From the NCBI GenBank assembly GCA_946811695.1, contig OX328126.1, positions 6,975,697 to 7,039,696 of the forward strand: a stretch of DNA of 64,000 nt. The letters run 5' to 3'. Of the stretch, positions 32,425-42,609 are shown piece after piece; position 1 is the first letter of the stretch, and each line of letters begins with the position of its first letter. The notes beneath the pieces are model-generated. The model made no database searches. It saw only the letters and a list, made by a program, of their open reading frames with translations, and was not told the origin of the DNA. A program made the translations under genes and the position numbers. The stretch comes from Gonocerus acuteangulatus (Eukaryota > Arthropoda > Insecta > Hemiptera > Coreidae).

Positions 32425-33390
32425 AGAATCGTCAATCGTATCCCGAGTCGTGGTGACCTCTCTCGCCGCACGCAACACCGGAACACGATTCCCAAGTTCT
32501 TCGTCATCATCTTCTCGTCCACTTATGTAATATATGCTTATAAATTCATAGGATTCCTTTCCAAGTCTTTGATTTACCCTGGGGCCGATGCTATTTCCTA
32601 ACACTATTTTACAAACAAATTGACTCTTTCCAGAACAGTGACGTCTAAATCCTTATCAGTGCCCCCACATTTGTGGTGCCTCCTTAATTCATCGTTTTAC
32701 CATACAGTTCTCGCGATTAGAGTGTTAACTTGAGAAACGTTTGTTTATGGATACTTCATTTGGACAGGTTTTATTAAATTAATGGATAATATTGTTGATA
32801 CTTTACGTAATTGTTGTGCACAAATATAGATAAATTCTTCCGGGGAAAATACCGATGATAATGATATAGGTGAAGTCCATCCGCAATGAGAGTTCTCATA
32901 ATGTAGTTCGCATCCTCAAAAACATAAATGCAAAATAGAGGCCATATTCCTCCCCCCCCCCCAAAAAAAAAAACACTCCCCTCTCCAAAAAGCAAGAAAT
33001 AACCCATCCTAAAATCCCCCCAAAACGCGTTACCATCCTACAATCCAAAAAAGTAGTATGAGTTGGTGTATTAAGTGCACCATATTTTCAACCAAAAATA
33101 TTTGCATACAAGAAATGATAAAAGATGATGAGAAAATATTTATTTAATACAAGAAAGAAATGTCCAAGTTCATTACTTGGAAGGCCTATTAGTTACTTAC
33201 TAAGAACAGTAAAGACACTTCAACTGACCTTTAAAAACAACAATAAAAATACTTATATCCAGTTACTAAAATATCACTTTCCTCAACCAGGTATATTCTT
33301 AAACTTGGCAATGTTTTTTTTTTTGTGCCGAAATTATCTTTAGAGAGAAAAATATGCGTCTAAATGTTTCTTAAAACATCAAATATAGGT
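32423..33390. other. Intergenic, no gene recognised
   Basis: AT-rich; a C/A homopolymer junction lies at 32951-32973. No recognised frame. Confidence 0.35.
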
Positions 33391-35065
33391 TCTTCATACC
33401 GAGACGATTCATTTGATACCCCACATCATGGGTTTCGGACGGAATGATGGGTTTCCGAAGGAAGTACAAAACTGGCACCCCCCGCCCCGGAAGCGGAGTC
33501 AAACACAACTTTTCAGGATTTTTCGAATTTTTCCTTTAATAACACCCTCATATCTATCATCCTGTAAAATTTCAAGTCTCTAGCATCATGGGAAGTGCCT
33601 AATAATTTTGATGAGTGAATGAGTGAGTGAGTGAGTCCTATAAATCCCGATTTTCGATCGCTTATATCTCAGAAACTATTCCATGTAGAATTATGAAAAT
33701 TTCCAGTTTTACTCACTTTAGTAGTATAATACCTCTGTAAAGTTTCATAACTTTATCTTTACCTGGTTGAATGTTATGAGAGGGTAAAAATCGGCTCTAA
33801 GACCTCCTGTAATATACACACAGTATGCTTAGGCCGGAACTTGGCCTGGCCATCTACCCACCGCCTAGATAATATTTAATTCTGCTCCAGCTCTTCGAGC
33901 AACTGCCAGATGGATTATCATCAAAATGTTGTAATATGGCCGAACTCATTTCTTAATTTCATAAAGTGGCAAAAGTACCAATCAGCACGTAATGTTATAG
34001 CAAATGTACCATTTTCTCTAAGACGTTGATACGGGAAGCTAAAGATAGACTTGTTTGGTATTCGTATATTCACCACATTACCATTGCAAAACAACAACAT
34101 ACACAAACACCATATCAACATATTCACCATTAGTATAAACTGAAGGCATAATGATGAGTACTCTACTGAAGCTTGTTACATACTAATACATGTTATTGAC
34201 AGTTCCCAATCCTAATTCCATAGTAGTATTAATCCTTATGTTGCTAATAGTTTTTATATATTAGCGGACATTCCTTTACTTTGAACATTTCATATAAATC
34301 TTAATGTTTACATTTAATTAATAAAGTAGTTAGAACAAATAAATAGGTTTTATTTATTTCATATAAGGTAAAGAGAGAGAAAAAAAATAAATATCTACTA
34401 AACATACATAAATAAAAAATAGATAAACATATATATATATAAAAAAGAAATATATATGTATTAAAAAAATAACAAATAAAATTATACATAGAGGAAATTA
34501 AAAAGAAAATTAAAAAAAAATATTATACAAGAGGAAAAAAAATAAATAAAATAAAATAAAAAAGTAAATATTAATATTGTTTTGTAGTCTATTATCTGTA
34601 TTAATATTGCTATACTGTATATAAGTATTAGTTTTAGTACAAATAGTTGTATTAGTAAGTACTATTAATGTTAGTAGTAAGCAATGACATTAGTAGCAAA
34701 AACAAGAAACAAAATAGAATACTAATTATCAAAATAACAGATTATTGTCATAAATGCTGAATTGTAAGCGCAGCACTGTCCTAAACACAAAATTCCAAAC
34801 CCTTTCACGACATATACACGGCTCTCTAACACTACACTTGAGGGCGGTGAAGACCTAGACCTTTTCTGCCCTTAAATACCCAATACATCCATCCATATGA
34901 GGTAAATAATTCATAAGAATGAAAATCTTAGTTTTGAATATCTCCTGAACAAATTATTTGCGGACATATCTTCAGAGGAAATCCTTTTCTTATTTTGAGG
35001 TCCTTATTTCATATTTTCAGTTTGGCCAGTTAACCCTGAAATACCCTGTATAAGATTATGTAAAA
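33391..35065. other. Intergenic, probable old repeats
   Basis: 33391-33860 has the style of a dispersed repeat (CTCATATCTATCATCCTGTA, then a GAGTGAATGAGTGAG run at 33613, then TCGCTTATATCTCAGAAAC), but no second copy is present to confirm it. The remainder is AT-rich with no gene recognised. Confidence 0.35.
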
Positions 35066-35244
35066 AATAATGGTAAAAATGAAGTTTCCCGCCCTCCAAA
35101 CCGATTTCTTTCAAATTTTGTACAATAACGTATTTTGATGCACTAAACACGAATACGTTAAAAAAAACCTTCGCATTTAACTAGGAAAGAAGTTACTAAG
35201 CACTTAAGTTCATTGTTATGCAGGTTATGAGAGCTAATTTTTTT

Positions 35245-35285
<41 letters not shown>

Positions 35286-36008
35286 GGCGCATCTACATCT
35301 AGGTCATTAGCGCCGGCATCCAGGTTGCAGCGAGGAATTTTACCAGCGAGCCGTGGGATGATAAAATTCCTGCCGGAGGTTGGGAATCGAACCCACCATC
35401 TCCCGCTTATGAATCCAAGGTGCTAGCCATTAGACCACGGGAGACCCCTTATGAGAGCTAATGTAAACAACTAAATTTGTGACGACTTTAAGGCCTAAAT
35501 GACGACTTTAGGGCATGCGTTTCCGCTCGCTCAAGAAGATAACAAAACCCCAGTCAATCCAACTCGCTAAAATTAATAGAATATAATATTAACCATTAAA
35601 GTTAGGAAGGTTATAAAACTAGGCGTCATCAGCGTATTTGTAAACACGCGCATGCGCAGATATGTAACATTGGGAAACAGAGAACTCTCATTTGAAATGT
35701 TCAGAAACCATTTATTCGAAAATATTGTTAATTTTAAGAGCATCCTCACCTGTCGCTTAAGGGCATACGTGCTATGCGTTTCCGCTCGCTCAAGAAGATA
35801 ACAAAACCCCAGTCAATCCAACTCGCTATAATTAATAGCTCTCATAACCCACATAACAGTGAACTTTAGTGCTTAATAACTTCTTTCCTAGTTAAATGCG
35901 AAGGTTTTTTTAACGTATTCGTGTTTAGTGCATCAAAATACGTTATTGTACAAAATTTGAAAGAAATCGGTTTTGAGGGCGTGAAACTGCATTTTTGCCA
36001 AAATTATT
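35066..36008. mobile_element. Foldback element with about 170 bp arms
   Basis: The left arm 35066-35238 and right arm 35836-36008 are inverted copies. CCGATTTCTTTCAAATTTTG pairs with CAAAATTTGAAAGAAATCGG, and CGAATACGTTAAAAAAA with its complement; AACCTTCGCATTTAACTAGG also pairs. A family C SINE is nested at 35239-35448, just at the inner edge of the left arm. The spacer holds two copies of the 80 bp dispersed repeat. There is no coding capacity and the superfamily is unknown. Confidence 0.9.
35239..35448 (-). mobile_element. tRNA-derived SINE (family C), 14 bp duplication
   Basis: Same family as 30215-30402 with about 60 T on the plus strand as its poly(A) tail. TTATGAGAGCTAAT is duplicated at 35225-35238 and 35449-35462. 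The long pure tail suggests it is young. It interrupts the foldback arm, so it is the later insertion. Confidence 0.96.
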
Positions 36009-36026
36009 ATTAATTGATCGTTACTA

Positions 36027-36053
36027 CACTTTGATCTTAGCCAATAGGCCGAA
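36027..36053 (-). ncRNA. U2 snRNA 5' fragment (relic)
   Basis: Read on the minus strand: CGGCCTATTGGCTAAGATC, then AAAGTG, matching the U2 stretch CGGCCUUUUGGCUAAGAUC, AAGUG with a substitution and one inserted A. The match continues through TAGT into the target duplication by a few bases, which may be chance. Only about 27 bases are present, so it is not a functional snRNA. Confidence 0.8.
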
Positions 36054-36268
36054 TTTTTTGGAGACCTGATGACCGTGAGGGTTAAGGCGTGAGCACTTAA
36101 CACTCCGTGCCAAAGGTCGTGGGTTCGATTCCCACTAGGGGCGGTTGCTTTTCTTTCGAAAAAAGAAAAGACATCACCCCTATCCTGGCTAGAAAAGTGT
36201 GGTAACCTATAGATAACCCGTCCTAAAATTCGTAGTTAATAATAAATGGACGTTAAAATTTAAATAAA
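36027..36268 (+). mobile_element. tRNA SINE (family A) with antisense U2 5' end
   Basis: TAATTGATCGTTACTA is duplicated at 36011-36026 and 36269-36284, so everything between is one insertion. It starts CACTTTGATCTTAGCCAA then TAGGCCGAA, the reverse complement of the conserved 5' region of U2 snRNA. Six T then lead into the SINE head GGAGACCTGATGACCGTGAG, B box GGTTCGATTCCCAC, the linker, the GGTAACCTATAGATAACCCG block and a tail ending AAATTTAAATAAAT. The other family A copies in the window lack a clear U2 piece. The element looks chimeric; the antisense direction of U2 is unusual. Confidence 0.88.
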
Positions 36269-36284
36269 TAATTGATCGTTACTA

Positions 36285-37146
36285 TGGCGACTTCACCCTT
36301 CCCAGGTGGTAGCTGTATGGTCCAATGAACCAGCATGGTGACTAGAAATTTGATTCACTTATAACCTGAGGTATGGAAATATCTGTAATATTCCAGAAAG
36401 CCAATGGTTATTCAGGAGATATCTTCAAATGAGATTGTATAGTTTATTGTAGTGTAAGTAGGAGAATATTGTGTTTACGTACTGGCGTCATAAATTAAAT
36501 GAATAAATGATCCTACAATATTTAATACAATTGTTTATATTGTAGCTAGTTACATTCAACTGGCTTTTTAGAAAATACATTGAATGAGCCGTCTTATACA
36601 ATTGTCTCTCCAAACCGCAAATATAAATAAAAAGATGGTCGCATTAAATTGTTAACTAAATTAATGTAATTTACTGCTGTACCAACTGCTTCGAATTATA
36701 GATTGCAACATCTGGTGTATTCTTTCTATTCGTTGATGTATTGTGGTTACATCTAATCCTCCTTTGTGAAGAAAATCATATTGTTTACCTTCCTCATATT
36801 TAAATACTGCAATTATTTCTTAAGTGAATGATAACAACGTAAACATAAAATGGTATTTTAAATAAACAATTTGATATGTATAATTCCTATTTTCCTCAAT
36901 TATTCTTCTATACCTCAAATACTTTTTAATATTTTTGATACATTTAAGAACGATCAGATTCTAAACTTGGTATTTGTGCATTAATGCATCATAAGAAACA
37001 TATAATTTCGTTAAATGAAATTGTTGTCTATTTTCGGAATTTAATGGAATTTCGAATTATGTATAGGCACCAGAGTATTGGGTTTCGAATAAGCGTAACG
37101 AATTACATAAAGAACATTTTCCATATAGGCCTTTTCCATGTTTAGC
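36285..37146. other. Intergenic, no gene recognised
   Basis: AT-rich sequence without recognised frames or repeats. Confidence 0.4.
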
Positions 37147-37446
37147 ATAAATATGCTTTAGAGGTGTCTAAACTGGAAAAAAAACGTTGCAAAAAAGTGT
37201 CCGCTGGCGTTCGCACATGCGCAGTGGCGTTCTCGCATGCGCAGTTGAGTTCGCGCATGCGCAGTGGCCATGTACGAATTAGAAGATTGTATGTGTCACA
37301 AAAGTTTTCGCTGGCATTCGCGCATGCGCAGTCATCATGTACGAAAAACAAGACTGTATGTTGTACAGTACATTACATAGGTTTGTCGGGTGGACCTAAA
37401 GCATATTTATTTTCCTGAATTTGAGCACAAGGCTCTAAACGAAATA
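37147..37446. mobile_element. Interspersed repeat (family D), inverted copy
   Basis: ATAAATATGCTTTAG at 37147-37161 is mirrored exactly by CTAAAGCATATTTAT at 37396-37410. Beyond that CCTGAATTTGAGCA and CTCTAAACGAAATA continue the family as at 10343. This copy has extra internal repeats: a roughly 22 bp unit ending CGCATGCGCAGT occurs three times at 37204-37266 and once more near 37320-37332. The two overlapping frames on opposite strands reflect this repeat. Confidence 0.8.
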
Positions 37447-37950
37447 TTTTTTTCTATAAGTACAATGTTTACCTTTTTTCATTCTATTCATTTTGGTCTC
37501 TCCAAAATTGTTTACGACCCAGCAGCCACCAAGTAACATTTATTCTGCTTTAGCTTTCCTAATGACTGTCTGTGGTCAATTTGTTTTTAAATATTAGTGG
37601 AAATTTGTTGAAAAGTTTATATGTTTTGTATGGTTTGTAGTAAAATCGGTGAAAATTATTAATAACCTGTGTTACGCCGATATTGTTTATTGCAAGGAAA
37701 ATTGCTTACACATTAAAGACAGGAAGTCGTGTTGTGATCATAAACTTGATGAGTCCTTGTTGCGTAAGAATAGAATCTTACTGGTAGCCATCCTTTCTAA
37801 ATATCCCTGGTGAATGTGCAGAAACTAAGAGGGGATCTGAAAATCCCGAACCAGGTAAACACAACCCAGGCTGGATTAGAACCAAGGCATCACCGAGTCA
37901 GCCAGGACACTCAGAAATCACATTTCCATGTTGATTTTTAGTAATTATAA
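37447..37950. other. Intergenic, possible tRNA-like relic
   Basis: The minus strand at about 37855-37920 reads GAGTGTCCTGGCTGACTCGG, then TGGTTCTAATCCAG, which resembles an A box and B box of a SINE head. No second copy supports it. The rest is unassigned. Confidence 0.3.
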
Positions 37951-38454
37951 ACTAGCTGACTACCCGTACTTCGTCACGGCAGATAAGTAGTTACTAGCTG
38001 ACTACCCGTGCTTCGTCACGGCAGATAAGTAGTTACTAGCTGACTACCCGTACTTCGTCACGGCAGATAAGTAGTTACTAGCTGACTACCCGTACTTCGT
38101 CACGGCAGATAAGTAGTTACTAGCTGACTACCCGTGCTTCGTCACGGCAGATAAGTAGTTACTAGCTGACTACCCGTGCTTCGTCAAGGCAGATAAGTAG
38201 TTACTAGCTGACTACCCGTGCTTCGTCACGGCAGATAAGTAGTTACTAGCTGACTACCCGTGCTTCGTCACGGCAGATAAGTAGTTACTAGCTGACTACC
38301 CGTACTTCGTCACGGCAGATAAGTAGTTACTAGCTGACTACCCGTGCTTCGTCACGGCAGATAAGTAGTTACTAGCTGACTACCCGTGCTTCGTCACGGC
38401 AGATAAGTAGTTACTAGCTGACTACCCGTACTTCGTCACGGCAGATAAGTAGTT
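37951..38454. repeat. Minisatellite, 12 x 42 bp, from a transposon end
   Basis: ACTAGCTGACTACCCGT starts units every 42 bases from 37951 to 38413, each running through CTTCGTCACGGCAGATAAGT. The only variation is GTAC or GTGC and one CAAGGC. A single-unit version lies at the end of the related inverted element at 59309-59346. The array therefore arose by amplifying the end of a dispersed element. Confidence 0.95.
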
Positions 38455-38945
38455 ATTTTATTGCGTTAGATAATGTATCATCAAAATTAACGCTACTACA
38501 TTATTTTGAGCAGTTTATTATAGCACGGTTCCCGTCATACTATATATCATTCATCAATTGAAAAGTAATCAAAGTATAATGTTTTTGGACAATCGGGCGC
38601 TCCGTTGACAAGTGTCAACAAACAGATAACGTAGTGATAACCCGTTACCGATAGGTTACCTGTACCAGGGGGTTAACCGGTACAGGTTAAAATTCGGTGT
38701 CAATAATAAGTGTACGTTAAAATTTAAAAATTTACGTTTCTAAAATATCATTTGGATACACTCATTATATTTGCGAGCATTACCAAGAAGTGTTCTGACT
38801 GGAGATGCTGATGGGTGAGGAGGCTGTGCAAGTATTCGGGATATTATTACCTCGGATGGACCATCACCTGGTATAGCGTAAACTCTATGAGGGACGAAAT
38901 GACAGTTTATTTCTAGTAATTCAAGTTCTACCATCATAGTTGAGA
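38455..38945 (+). mobile_element. Dispersed element (family G), body
   Basis: This continues from the 42 bp array through GCGTTAGATAATGTATCATC, GCACGGTTCCCGTCATA, GGGCGCTCCGTTGACA, the GATAGGTTACCTGTACC block, a tail-like TAATAAGTGTACGTTAAAATTT, and CATCACCTGGTATAGCGTAAAC. The whole order is repeated in reverse at 58850-59346. The TAATAAGTGTACGTTAAAATTT part resembles the tail of the family A SINEs. The minus strand keeps a roughly 70-residue frame (VYAIPGDGPSEVIISR), also readable in the other copy, but I recognise no family. Confidence 0.85.
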
Positions 38946-38955
38946 TTAACCCCAA

Positions 38956-40469
38956 TTAAAAATAATATTATGAAATAAATACAGTACGGTAACAGCTGTT
39001 ATCGTCCTAGCAACGCTTGCTGCCTAGGCTTGCCTGCTCTAAGCAACTAAAAATTAAACCCCTCTAGAAATATTTAAAAAGTTGAATATCAACAAATCCT
39101 TTCTTAGCGTGTGTTTACATTCCACAGGGAGTGTTCATGCAAAATTTTAAATTTTTCTGTCGAGAGGTTTGGGCTGGGCGATGATAGGTCAGTGAGTGAG
39201 TGGTATTTGACAAATATATAGTAGATATTTTTAGTTAAACGCTGTATTAACAATTAGACTAATAACGCCGTTGGTTAATTATTTGCTGATTAATATTATT
39301 ATTATCATTTGCATATACGCCCTGTAGGACCATTCGATGTGCATTTAGTAGTGTTTTCACAAATATGAGTTTTTTTTTGTCCCGATGTTTGTTTCATTCC
39401 TTTTGAATAAAATAATTCCTTACCTGTATTTAAATTCCGGCTCTTTGCTTTTCTCCTATCCTCCCAGGAAGACGCTTCTTAAGATTTGACAAACAGGCAA
39501 GACCAGATTTGTTATGTATATAATGTTGTTTTTTTCTCTGTATAATCAAGTCCACACTTTTTTTTTCTTGTTTGTGGTAAAATTATATATTTTTTATTTA
39601 TTTTTGTATGTTTTTTCTTTTTTTTTCTTCTCTTGTTTATGCATTATTTTTTTATTTATTTCCTTTTATAGCCCCCATTTTTTTAATATTTATTTAATTA
39701 TTTACTTGTGTACTTTGATCTATTTAATTATATTCTCATTCCCCTCTGAATATTGTTCCATCATTCCCCCAACCCCTATTCCTCTTCTTACTCCAGTATT
39801 CTACAGTCCCTCCATAATCACTATCTTATTTTTATTATTATAATCTATGTACTTACGTTTTATTTTATTATTTAAGGCTTTGTTAATAATATTTGTATTC
39901 GTTTTTTTCTGTTTTTGTTTCTTCTTTATATATAGTAATATTTTTAGGTTAAATTTGTTTATTCAACCTAATGTATTTATTTTTTATTCTTATGGGACGA
40001 AGTCCTAGTGTCTTTTTCATTCATTCATTCAATAAGTTCTTTTTCTGTTCATAAGTTGTTTGTGTTCATCTGTCCAAGCTTCTCCATTCAATGTTTTAAT
40101 CTCCCTTCAACCGACTTCCCAAACAAAAATTGTGTCAATTTTTCTCGAATTGATAAGTCTGTTTTCGTGATACTTTATGCTTTTAAATCTTAAACTGTCG
40201 CATGTAATTAAAATGTTGCCTTATTTTCATGGTTTTCATAAAATGTCACGATTTACTTTGTTAGTCTTGGACGGTCCATTCTTTTGATGTGTACAATTTA
40301 TATTTTTGCTTTTTTTTTTGTTGTCTCAAATGTATTTCAATGTCTTTTTCTATCTCTTTATCACCTGGAAGTCTGCAAATTTTCTGACCAGAATTAATTA
40401 CTCGTAATAATTATCATCCAATTGCCCTTCATGTTAATTAACGTTGATCTCATGAGTCAGTTTTTTTTA

Positions 40470-40533
<64 letters not shown>

Positions 40534-41005
40534 CAATTTTATATTTACAGAAGGTCTTTTGTGCAGTGCAGTCTTTTATGATCAGACCGCGACATTCTCT
40601 TGCACCTCATGCGTTGCACGGTTTTATTATTTAATTGGCATAAGTCTCATTATTTTCCTGAAAGCAATCATTTGCATGAGTAAATGTCGATGGATTTCCA
40701 AGCAATTTTAATGGAGATAATTGTTTCGTAGATGAAATGGTGTGGTACGAACCTATTATAAGCAGACCTCATAAAAAAGGGTCATAAGACCGACCACTTA
40801 ACTTGCCTGGCGGACTTCTGACGACCTTAGAAATGGAGTTCGCGTTAATTATTTTCTTTAGCAGCTATTAAGATTTTTTTTAGCGTTTTTTCTCCGTCCC
40901 TATATGACAAAAATTGATAAAACCTATTTGATGTCTCAATCCTCATAGAAAAGCCGACAATCTGTTCGATACCAAAACTTTAACAGTTGTTGTTGTTTTT
41001 TTTAT
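38956..41005. other. Intergenic, no gene recognised
   Basis: AT- and pyrimidine-rich. A short GTGAGTGAG run lies near 39191, and a (TA) run at 40475-40527. The T-rich frames at 39514-39843 and 40008-40193 are compositional. The GC-richer bits at 40740-40860 have no recognised frame. Confidence 0.45.
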
Positions 41006-41416
41006 GGGGGCATAGTTAGCTCAGTGGTAGAGCACTGGACTAATAACCTGGGGGCATAGTTAGCTGAGTGGTAGAGCACTGGACTAATAACCTGGGGGCA
41101 TAGTTAGCTCAGTGGTAGAGCACTGGACTAATATGCTGGAGGACCTGAGTTCAATTCCCGAGCATAGTACTAAAGATTTTTATGTTCTATTGTCTCCCTG
41201 ACCGTCCCTAGGCCAAGGCAGCCATTAATTAATATATTAATGGGTAGCTTGGTGCTAATGACCCTAACAGTCGAAGAAGCAAAGGGGAAAATCAGGCGGC
41301 CGGAGCATAGTATTTACCACACTATCTCCCTAGTGTGCCGTATGGTCATAAATCAGATAGTTCTATAGTATCTGCCCCTCAGGGCTCTCGAGGCTTGTTA
41401 CGGGACTGATTTTTTT
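41006..41416 (+). mobile_element. tRNA-derived SINE (family B), triplicated head
   Basis: A 44 bp head unit, GGGGGCATAGTTAGCTCAGT to AATAACCT, occurs three times, at 41006, 41050 and 41094. The third continues into AATATGCTGGAGGACC and B box GAGTTCAATTCCCG. Each copy holds a perfect A box (TAGCTCAGTGG, or TAGCTGAGTGG in the second), and the loop CTAATA(A/T) gives an AAT (Ile-like) anticodon position. The body reads GTCCCTAGGCCAAGG, GGTGCTAATGACC, GCGGCCGGAGCA, TATCTCCCTAGTGTG, TATAGTATCTGCC and ends GTTACGGGACTGATTTTTTT. It is not a functional tRNA gene. Confidence 0.93.
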
Positions 41417-41759
41417 GTTGTGCGCTAAGATGACAAAGTTCCAGCTATTCGAACGTTCTTCCTAAAGATGACCTTCCTTGAGACAGCTACGGCAGAGTAA
41501 TCCAGGATAACCACATCATCCCCGGTAGAAAGTGTGTTAGTCGAACCTCAGCAAACCTTGCATAACATCCAACTTATTTAGGAGGTGATAAAAATCACTG
41601 AAACTCTTTGCATATCATTTACTACCATTGCGTAGATTTGTAATGTCTTCATCATACGCTCCCCCTTGATTATGTGTTTATCTATATATATACATAACGG
41701 CATATATATATCCGTTACATAGGTAGAACAAACAGGTGGTGTTACCTATTTGTAAATAA
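41417..41759. other. Intergenic, no gene recognised
   Basis: Moderately GC-rich sequence to about 41600 without a supported frame, then a short TA run near 41685-41710. Confidence 0.35.
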
Positions 41760-42070
41760 CAGAGATGGGCATAATTTTATTTATAAATAAAAATACGAAT
41801 ACAAATAAATTCGTATTCATAAGTGTGAATAAGAATTTATTTGTACTCTCGTATATTAAATATAAAAATACAAATACAATTTTTTTCTCAAATTTTCCTC
41901 CGAATACAAATAAATTCATAAACAACAAATAAATTCATAATTTTTTGTGAATTGTAAACATTCACAAAAAATTATGTGATGACAAAAAAATTGACATTAA
42001 AATATATGAATACAAATTTATTAACATTATAATTTGTGAATACAAATTTATTCACAAATAAATTATGAAT
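41760..42070. mobile_element. Possible hAT-like end with palindromic AT array
   Basis: It starts CAGAGATGGGCATAATTTTA, a typical hAT-style end, and continues into an irregular array of the words AATACAAATAAATT and TTTGTGAATA, which are near-palindromic. The opposite end and a target duplication were not found. The same start (AGAGATGGGC) introduces the 31 bp array at 61437. Confidence 0.45.
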
Positions 42071-42594
42071 TCATACGTATTAACGATAAGATAATATTAC
42101 GAAAGTTATTACAGGTTTTTTTCGTTTTAGGCACTTAAGGTCTACGTTACCTGCGCCTAGATTAATTATTTTTTTTATTATTAATTATAATTGTAATGGA
42201 AATCTTAAAGAATTAACGTATATTGAAGATGTCAATTAATTCGGTCAAACATTGTCCTTCGAAGACTAAAGGAATAAAAAATAAAAATTAGCTATTGGTT
42301 TTAAAGGCGATATCAGTATTAATAGGTCTGATTAATTCAGAATAGTATTTGAATGTTAATTGGAAATGCTCAAACGGGGTCAATAATACCCTGTAATCAT
42401 AGACAAGTGCAAAATGACCAACTTGACCGTGGCCCCGTCTCGTCAAGATTGATTTGACTCATATTACTAGGGCCGATTTAGTCAGTAGCTTATCTGCTTA
42501 GATAAACAAGATCATGAATAAACTACTTTAATTCATTTCTCAACAATTTAGAAGTTAAATATGAGCACTTATTTAATGTTGTGGCACTTGATAC
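42071..42594. other. Intergenic, no gene recognised
   Basis: AT-rich, no recognised frames. It is the left flank of the full-length retrotransposon. Confidence 0.4.
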
Positions 42595-42609
42595 TGTTGT
42601 GTGATAAGG

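Noticed and set aside
32224..32604. Minus-strand gene with a Tyr-Ile run
   Set aside because: The run is the (TA) microsatellite and the rest is antisense of a family B SINE.
37142..37418. Overlapping opposite-strand genes
   Set aside because: Both arise from the CGCATGCGCAGT internal repeats of family D, with no start context or domain.
41006..41165. Functional tRNA-Ile genes in tandem
   Set aside because: Only the 5' half is repeated, the acceptor stem does not close, and the sequence continues into a SINE body. They are SINE heads.
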